Origin: CBDULQ01 sp965368115
GTDB lineage: Bacteria; Pseudomonadota; Gammaproteobacteria; SZUA-229
DNA length: 11,020 bases
Direction: 5' to 3'
NCBI GenBank assembly: GCA_965368115.1
Contig: CBDULQ010000119.1
Coordinates: forward strand, 1 to 11,020
The notes beneath the pieces are model-generated. The model did not search any database, had not been told where the DNA came from, and saw only the letters and a program-made list of their open reading frames with translations. The first letter of the stretch is position 1. Each line of letters opens with the position of its first letter. Made by a program: the position numbers and the translations under genes. Below are positions 7,035-11,020 of the stretch, piece by piece.

Positions 7035-7062
7035 ATGGCCGATTCATTTCGTTGTTGGCCAT
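7035..7062. promoter_or_regulatory. Inverted repeat, possible operator
   Basis: ATGGCC (7035-7040) and GGCCAT (7057-7062) are perfect 6-base arms whose centres are 22 bases apart, about two helical turns. That is a spacing a dimeric regulator could use. It lies just downstream of the promoter candidate for the operon. No regulator gene is in the window, and short arms can arise by chance. Confidence 0.25.
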
Positions 7063-7077
7063 GAAAGATAGTGGGTG

Positions 7078-7108
7078 GGTATAATTTCAGCAAGGTTATA
7101 TTTGTAAA
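7078..7108 (-). promoter_or_regulatory. Candidate sigma-70 promoter for the six-gene operon
   Basis: On the minus strand TTTACA (7103-7108, 5 of 6 to the -35 consensus) is followed after 19 bases by TATACC (7078-7083, 4 of 6 to the -10 consensus). The spacing is longer than ideal. An A-rich tract on this strand (7134-7170) lies upstream and could act as curved DNA or an UP element. A start near 7070 would give a leader of about 310 bases. This is a weak call. Confidence 0.25.
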
Positions 7109-7204
7109 ATAGTAAAAATGCCTAATCCGGTCATTTTTTTCTTTTTTGCTTTTGATTTTTCTCCCCCTTTCCAGTTTGCCGAGACTTGTGAATGCTAGAG
7201 GGAC

Positions 7205-7261
7205 AAATCGCCAGGGATGGCGATTTGAGTCGAAATGAGCAATCCCTGCCCTGCAGTCGCC
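7205..7261. repeat. Hairpin-rich dispersed repeat, copy 2
   Basis: This copy shares the 19-base core (7237-7255) with copy 1 in the same orientation. A perfect 9-bp hairpin pairs AAATCGCCA (7205-7213) with TGGCGATTT (7218-7226) around a GGGA loop. The segment CAGGGAT (7212-7218) can instead pair with ATCCCTG (7242-7248) in the core, so two folds exclude each other, as in copy 1. It lies about 40 bases past the rluE stop. There is no T-run beside it. It is probably a dispersed palindromic element of unknown family. Confidence 0.65.
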
Positions 7262-7302
7262 CCGATATGGGTGAGGGAAATGGAGTCGAAGGTGTGAATA
7301 AA

Positions 7303-7845
7303 TCAAACATCAACAACTCGAAACTCCCCAGGCTTCAACCCAGACAAATCCCACTCCCCAATCTTAACTCTGATCAACCGCAAAGTCGGAAACCCAACCG
7401 CCGCCGTCATCCGTCGCACCTGCCGGTTCCGTCCTTCCCGAATCGTCAACTCAATCCAGCTGGTCGGAATATTTTTTCTAAATCGTACCGGCGGGTCGCG
7501 CGGCCATAAATTCTCCGGCTCATCAATACGTTTACACTGCGCAGGTTTTGTTAAGCCATCTTTGAGTTGCGCGCCTTTACGTAACTGAGCGATGGCGTCA
7601 TCAGTAATGTCGTTGTCCACCTGAACCCAGTAGGTCTTGGCCATTTTGTTTTTAGGGTTGGCAATTTTATGTTGTAGTTTGCCGTCATCGGTAAGCAGTA
7701 ACAAGCCTTCCGAATCATGATCCAGTCGTCCGGCGGGGTAGACTTCTTTAATGGGAATGTATTCGGCGAGGCAGGGGTGTTTGTCGTCAGAACTGAACTG
7801 GCAGATTACGCCATAAGGTTTGTTGAACAGCACCAGCTTTGACAT
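7303..7845 (-). CDS. rluE: 23S rRNA pseudouridine synthase RluE
   Basis: The 180-residue protein belongs to the RsuA/RluB/E/F family and matches RluE, which isomerises one uridine (U2457 in E. coli) of 23S rRNA in the peptidyl transferase region. The catalytic aspartate is D42 in GRLDHDSEG. The blocks LFNKPYGV at the start, NLWPRDPPVR and PTSWIELTIREGRNRQVRRM agree closely with the E. coli protein as I recall it. The E. coli protein carries a few dozen extra N-terminal residues; this one starts at the catalytic domain, with no S4 domain. The ATG at 7843-7845 is 9 bases after the exonuclease stop, and no Shine-Dalgarno is visible, so translation is probably coupled to the upstream gene. It is cytoplasmic and unlinked in function to the operon that follows. 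Confidence 0.9.
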   Translation of the reverse strand: MSKLVLFNKPYGVICQFSSDDKHPCLAEYIPIKEVYPAGRLDHDSEGLLLLTDDGKLQHKIANPKNKMAKTYWVQVDNDITDDAIAQLRKGAQLKDGLTKPAQCKRIDEPENLWPRDPPVRFRKNIPTSWIELTIREGRNRQVRRMTAAVGFPTLRLIRVKIGEWDLSGLKPGEFRVVDV

Positions 7846-7854
7846 GGCGCGTAA

Positions 7855-8751
7855 TCAGGCGGAGTGCAATTGCAGCCAGCGATTACGCCGTGCACCGCTG
7901 CCGTTGAGCTGGTCGAACAGCATGTGAAAGTAGTCTTCGTTGATACCCTGCCATTTGATGCAGCGGTCGTGTTCATCGAACAGGGCGTCACACACGATGG
8001 TGGTGAGCAGTTTGTTGGTAGGCAAGATGTGCTGGTGCTCGTTCACCAGGTTCTGAATACGTGCGGCGCCGCGAAATTTCATTGCCGAGATGTTTTCGAT
8101 ATTCTGCAGCAGGGTTTCAACATCAGGGTATTTTTTCAGCAGGTTGGAGGCCATCTTGTAGCCGACGCCGGGGATGCCGGGGATGTTGTCCACCTTGTCG
8201 CCGGACAGGGCGAGCAGGTCGGCGATCTGTTGCGGCTTGACGCCCCAGTGTTTTTCGATGCCCTTGATGTTGAGAGTATTTCCGCGGGCGAAATCCCACC
8301 AGATGTCGTCTTCGCTTTCGATCAGTTGGGTCAGGTCCTTGTCGGCACTGACGATGGTGATGGCATAGCCTTCCTTGCGCAGGCGTTGCGCGAGGGTGCC
8401 GATGATATCGTCGGCTTCGTAGCGATTGCTGCCGAAGTTGGCGATGCCGACGGCGCGGCAGAATTCACGGCAGTAGTCGAACTGTACAATCAGTTCTTCC
8501 GGTGCCGGTGGGCGATTGGCCTTGTATTCGGGAAAGATACCGCAGCGGTAGGAATCGGTCTGGTGCTCGTCGAAGGCGCAGGCGATGTATTCGGGGCGTT
8601 CCTGGGTAATCAGCTGGTAGAGAAACTCACTGAAGCCGTAGACGGCGTTGGTGGGATTACCGTCGATATCGGTGATGGAATCGTCGTACACGTGCCAGGC
8701 TCTGAAAATGTAGATGCTGGCGTCGATCAGGTATGCGCGAGGTCTAGACAT
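7855..8751 (-). CDS. Stand-alone 5'-3' exonuclease / flap endonuclease (Pol I N-domain type)
   Basis: This 298-residue protein is homologous to the 5' nuclease domain of DNA polymerase I, which removes RNA primers and 5' flaps, with no polymerase domain attached. The metal-binding acids are all present: D10 (LIDAS), D61 (FDEH), D114 and D115 (YEADDI), D137 and D139 (SADKDL), D185 and D188 (SGDKVDNIPG). The helix-hairpin-helix (PGIPGVG, 191-197) follows. It is longer than E. coli Xni (ExoIX, about 251), which lacks part of the second metal site, so I do not use that symbol. The ATG at 8749-8751 has only a weak GGGTAG upstream. It begins 16 bases after the A-run end of the mdh terminator, so its promoter must lie in or near that short gap, or it relies on read-through. 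It appears to form a pair with rluE. Confidence 0.9.
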   Translation of the reverse strand: MSRPRAYLIDASIYIFRAWHVYDDSITDIDGNPTNAVYGFSEFLYQLITQERPEYIACAFDEHQTDSYRCGIFPEYKANRPPAPEELIVQFDYCREFCRAVGIANFGSNRYEADDIIGTLAQRLRKEGYAITIVSADKDLTQLIESEDDIWWDFARGNTLNIKGIEKHWGVKPQQIADLLALSGDKVDNIPGIPGVGYKMASNLLKKYPDVETLLQNIENISAMKFRGAARIQNLVNEHQHILPTNKLLTTIVCDALFDEHDRCIKWQGINEDYFHMLFDQLNGSGARRNRWLQLHSA

Positions 8752-8767
8752 GGCGTTATTCTACCCG

Positions 8768-8792
8768 AAAAAAAGCCCTGCGGTGCAGGGCT
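8768..8792 (-). terminator. Intrinsic terminator of mdh
   Basis: On the minus strand AGCCCTGC (8785-8792) pairs with GCAGGGCT (8774-8781) around a 3-base loop, a perfect G+C-rich 8-bp stem. A run of seven T follows on that strand (8768-8774, its first T being the last stem base). It lies about 30 bases past the mdh stop and separates mdh from the exonuclease gene. Confidence 0.92.
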
Positions 8793-8819
8793 AATTGAAT
8801 CGGAGTCCTGAATAACCTC

Positions 8820-9749
8820 TTACAGTGTAGACAGGGTTTGCAGGTCTTTCTGTACTGCAGCGACAGAACTATCGAAATTGTTCTGTTCGTCACGGTTGAG
8901 CTCGAGTTCAATCACTTTTTCCATGCCGTTTTTACCGAGCACTGTGGGCACGCCGATGGCGAGGTCGGAACAGCCAAATTCCCCATCGAGTAAGGCCACT
9001 GAAGGCAGGATACGTTTGCGGTCCTTGACGATGGCGTCGACCATCACCGCGACGGCCGCGGCCGGTGCGTCGTAGGCACTGCTGTTCTGGCGCAGGGCAA
9101 GAATCTCGGCGCCGCCGTTGCGCGTGCGGGTGACGATTTCATCGATCTTGTCCTGTTCGAGGAAGTTGCTCACCGGTATGCCGGAGATGGTGGTGTAGCG
9201 CATCATCGGTACCATCGAGTCGCCATGGCCACCGAGTACCATGGCGTCGATATCGTGGGCGGAGAAGCCGGTTTCCAGGGCGATGAAACTGGCCATGCGC
9301 GTGGAGTCGAGTACACCGGCCTGACCGAATACGCGGCTACGATCCCAGCCGGTGCGCTTCCAGGCGCGGTAGGTGAGGATGTCGACCGGGTTGGAGACGA
9401 CCAGCAGCATGGCGTTGGGGGCGTGTTCGAGTACATTGTCGACGATCTGGTCGATGACGCGCACATTGGTTTCCATGACATCGGAACGGGACATGCCGGG
9501 TTTGCGCGGGATGCCGGCGGTGATGACGATGAGTTCGGCATCTTTCATCAGCGCCGGATCGCTGCCGCCCTGCAGGCGGGTGTCGAAGCCGAACAAGGGC
9601 GCATCTTCCTGGATGTCGAGTGCGGCCCCGGAGGCGGCGCCTTCATTGATATCGACGAGTGTGAGTTCGCGGCACAGGTCCTGTGAGGCAATGAACTGGG
9701 CGGTGGATTCACCGACACGACCGGCACCGACTACGGTAATCTTTTTCAT
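8820..9749 (-). CDS. mdh: Malate dehydrogenase (LDH-like type, NAD-dependent)
   Basis: The 309-residue enzyme catalyses malate to oxaloacetate with NAD in the TCA cycle, in the cytoplasm. The Rossmann motif GAGRVG (8-13) and D33 at the end of the second strand indicate NAD. The substrate loop IPRKPGMSR has R82, the malate-specifying position where lactate dehydrogenases have Gln, and R88. D148 and R151 (LDSTR) with H175 (GGHGD) complete the active site. It is of the LDH-like MDH group seen in many bacteria, rather than the E. coli type. AGGA (9757-9760) lies 7 bases before the ATG. It follows the malic enzyme gene by 71 bases and ends at a strong terminator. The pair handles malate at the TCA-cycle exit to pyruvate. 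Nothing odd was seen. Confidence 0.95.
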   Translation of the reverse strand: MKKITVVGAGRVGESTAQFIASQDLCRELTLVDINEGAASGAALDIQEDAPLFGFDTRLQGGSDPALMKDAELIVITAGIPRKPGMSRSDVMETNVRVIDQIVDNVLEHAPNAMLLVVSNPVDILTYRAWKRTGWDRSRVFGQAGVLDSTRMASFIALETGFSAHDIDAMVLGGHGDSMVPMMRYTTISGIPVSNFLEQDKIDEIVTRTRNGGAEILALRQNSSAYDAPAAAVAVMVDAIVKDRKRILPSVALLDGEFGCSDLAIGVPTVLGKNGMEKVIELELNRDEQNNFDSSVAAVQKDLQTLSTL

Positions 9750-9789
9750 TAGCCTGTCCTGGTGGGTTTAATGAATGGGACTACCGATG

Positions 9790-9798
9790 AGTGTAGCA
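9790..9798 (-). promoter_or_regulatory. Weak extended -10 candidate for mdh
   Basis: TGCTACACT on the minus strand fits an extended -10 (TGnTAnnnT) and would start a short leader to mdh. No good -35 hexamer lies 17 bases upstream. The gap to the malic enzyme is only 71 bases, so mdh may equally be co-transcribed with it. Confidence 0.25.
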
Positions 9799-9820
9799 GT
9801 TCGCGATAGCGCTGCCGGTT

Positions 9821-11020
9821 TTATACCACCTCGTCGTGCGGGTGTTCGGCAACGCCACTTTCCACCGCCGCCCGCGCCACCGCCTGTGGAACACGTTCGA
9901 TGAGGCGCGGGTCCAGCGGTTTGGGAATGATGTAATCCGGGCCGAAACTGAGCTGGTCCAGACCATAGGCGGCGAGCACTTCAGGTGGCACCGGTTCCCG
10001 CGTGAGGGTGCTGATTTCGTGTACCGCGGCAATGTGCATTTCCTGGGTGATGCGCGTTGCGCCGGCGTCCAGTGCACCGCGAAAAATATAGGGGAAGCCG
10101 AGTACGTTGTTGACCTGGTTAGGATAGTCACTGCGCCCGGTGGCCATCAGCACGTCATCGCGGGTACGGAACGCCAGTTCCGGGTGAATTTCCGGGTTCG
10201 GGTTGGACAGGGCAAACACGATGGGCCGCGGCGCCATGGCCAGCAGCATGTCCGGCGTGAGTAGATCGGGGCCGGATACACCGATAAAAACATCCGCATC
10301 GGTGAGCGCTTCCAGTGGCGTGCGCAGATCGGTGTCCAGCGCAAACTCGGCCTTGTATTCGTTGAGGTTTTCACGCGCGCTGTGGATCACGCCGTTGCGA
10401 TCGAGCAGGATGATGTTGTCTTTTTTCGCACCCAGGCCGACCAGCAGTCGCATGGAGGCGATGCCCGCAGCACCGGCGCCCATGCAGACGATTCGACAGC
10501 TCTCCAGTGTTTTCGCCTGGATTTCCAGTGCGTTCAGCAGGCCGGCGGCAATGATGATCGCGGTACCGTGCTGGTCATCATGAAATACCGGGATATCGAG
10601 CATTTCGTCGAGCTGGCGTTCGATTTCGAAACAACGCGGTGCTGCGATGTCTTCCAGATTGATGCCGCCGAACGTCGGCGCGATACGCGCCACGGTTTCG
10701 ATAAATTGTTCCGGCGTTGCCGCGTCCACCTCGATATCGAATACATCGATGTTGGCGAAGCGCTTGAACAACACGCCTTTGCCTTCCATCACCGGTTTAC
10801 CGGCCAGTGCGCCGACATTGCCCAGGCCCAGTACTGCGGTGCCGTCGGTAATGACCGCGACCAGGTTGCCCTTGGCCGTGTATTTATACGCCTGCTCAGC
10901 GTCCTGCGCGATGGCACGCACCGGCTCGGCGACACCCGGGGTATATGCCAGGGACAGGTCGCGCTGCGTATTGCAGGGCTTGGTGATGTTGATACTGATT
11001 TTTCCAGGTGTGGGATGCTG
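9821..11020 (-). CDS. Malic enzyme, short form without phosphotransacetylase domain (5' end cut by window edge)
   Basis: The reading frame stays open to the right edge, giving 399 residues of a protein whose first few dozen residues lie outside. It decarboxylates malate to pyruvate with NAD or NADP. Visible are Y26 (AYTPGV, catalytic Tyr), K81 (VMEGKG, catalytic Lys), metal ligands E123 and D124 (NLEDIAAP) and D149 (HDDQHGTA), and the nucleotide motif GAGAAG (181-186). The sequence resembles the MaeB catalytic half but stops near 400 residues, so it lacks the C-terminal PTA-like domain of E. coli MaeB. The cofactor cannot be decided safely from these motifs. A GTG at 10919-10921 is internal: conserved family sequence (PGKISINITKP, RDLSLAYTPG) continues upstream of it. 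It precedes mdh on the same strand. Confidence 0.92.
   Translation of the reverse strand, partial: QHPTPGKISINITKPCNTQRDLSLAYTPGVAEPVRAIAQDAEQAYKYTAKGNLVAVITDGTAVLGLGNVGALAGKPVMEGKGVLFKRFANIDVFDIEVDAATPEQFIETVARIAPTFGGINLEDIAAPRCFEIERQLDEMLDIPVFHDDQHGTAIIIAAGLLNALEIQAKTLESCRIVCMGAGAAGIASMRLLVGLGAKKDNIILLDRNGVIHSARENLNEYKAEFALDTDLRTPLEALTDADVFIGVSGPDLLTPDMLLAMAPRPIVFALSNPNPEIHPELAFRTRDDVLMATGRSDYPNQVNNVLGFPYIFRGALDAGATRITQEMHIAAVHEISTLTREPVPPEVLAAYGLDQLSFGPDYIIPKPLDPRLIERVPQAVARAAVESGVAEHPHDEVV

Larger units (their letters stand above)
6757..7302. other. Gene-free region upstream of the six-gene operon
   Basis: These 546 bases lie between the rluE stop and the operon start. Small open frames here (for example near 7016-7316) have no recognisable product and no good start site, so I call no gene. 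The region is richer in A/T than its surroundings. It contains a promoter candidate, an inverted repeat, a foldable leader element, the hairpin at the first Shine-Dalgarno, and copy 2 of the dispersed repeat. No clear terminator was found after rluE, so read-through into the operon cannot be excluded. Confidence 0.6.

Noticed and set aside
7080..7085. Perfect TATAAT on the plus strand
   Set aside because: No acceptable -35 at 16-18 bases, and no plus-strand gene or obvious small RNA follows; likely chance in A/T-rich DNA.
7134..7170. T-rich tract on the plus strand as a possible terminator
   Set aside because: No stable stem precedes the T-run on the plus strand, and no plus-strand gene ends there. 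It is noted instead as a possible A-tract upstream of the operon promoter.
7864..8811. Plus-strand open frame of 315 codons opposite the exonuclease gene
   Set aside because: It is the antisense shadow of a gene with all catalytic residues visible; the translated product shows no known motif and is a composition artefact (Val, Gly and Asp rich).
10919..10921. GTG as the start of the malic enzyme
   Set aside because: Conserved malic enzyme sequence, including the catalytic tyrosine motif AYTPGV, continues upstream in frame to the window edge.

Overview
The window looks like chromosomal DNA from a gammaproteobacterium. The evidence is a clear RluE-type 23S rRNA pseudouridine synthase, a stand-alone Pol I-type 5'-3' exonuclease, an LDH-like malate dehydrogenase and a short MaeB-like malic enzyme. 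I cannot name the genus. Every supported gene reads leftwards on the minus strand. No rRNA, tRNA, transposase, phage gene or CRISPR array was seen.

Right part (7303-11020), core metabolism and housekeeping. Reading on the minus strand, the order is a malic enzyme cut by the right edge, then malate dehydrogenase (mdh) closed by a strong intrinsic terminator. A 5'-3' exonuclease gene follows, then rluE 9 bases after it. The malate pair interconverts malate with oxaloacetate and pyruvate.

Middle (6757-7302), about 550 bases without a gene. It holds a weak promoter candidate beside an A/T-rich tract, an inverted repeat that could be an operator, a foldable leader element, a hairpin touching the first Shine-Dalgarno, and one copy of a hairpin-rich repeat whose second copy lies at positions 3-59.

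Left part (82-6756), a tightly packed six-gene accessory operon that does not match any named system I know. In order of transcription it encodes: (1) a lipoprotein with one c-type heme motif; (2) a small protein fusing a heme-less cytochrome-like domain to an FAD-SLDH/GMC small-subunit-like domain; (3) a GMC-family FAD dehydrogenase with a three-cysteine motif typical of an Fe-S cluster; (4) an acetolactate-decarboxylase-family protein predicted to be a lipoprotein; (5) a TIM-barrel sugar isomerase/epimerase-like protein; and (6) an e(P4)-type HAD acid phosphatase, also a predicted lipoprotein. Genes 2, 3 and 5 show no export signal, while 1, 4 and 6 do, so the operon appears split between cytoplasm and envelope.

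My reading, as inference, is an oxidation pathway for a sugar or polyol-like compound. The GMC enzyme would make a keto compound and pass electrons on. The epimerase-like and decarboxylase-like proteins would process the product, and the phosphatase would release phosphate from a substrate outside the cytoplasm. The substrate cannot be read from sequence.
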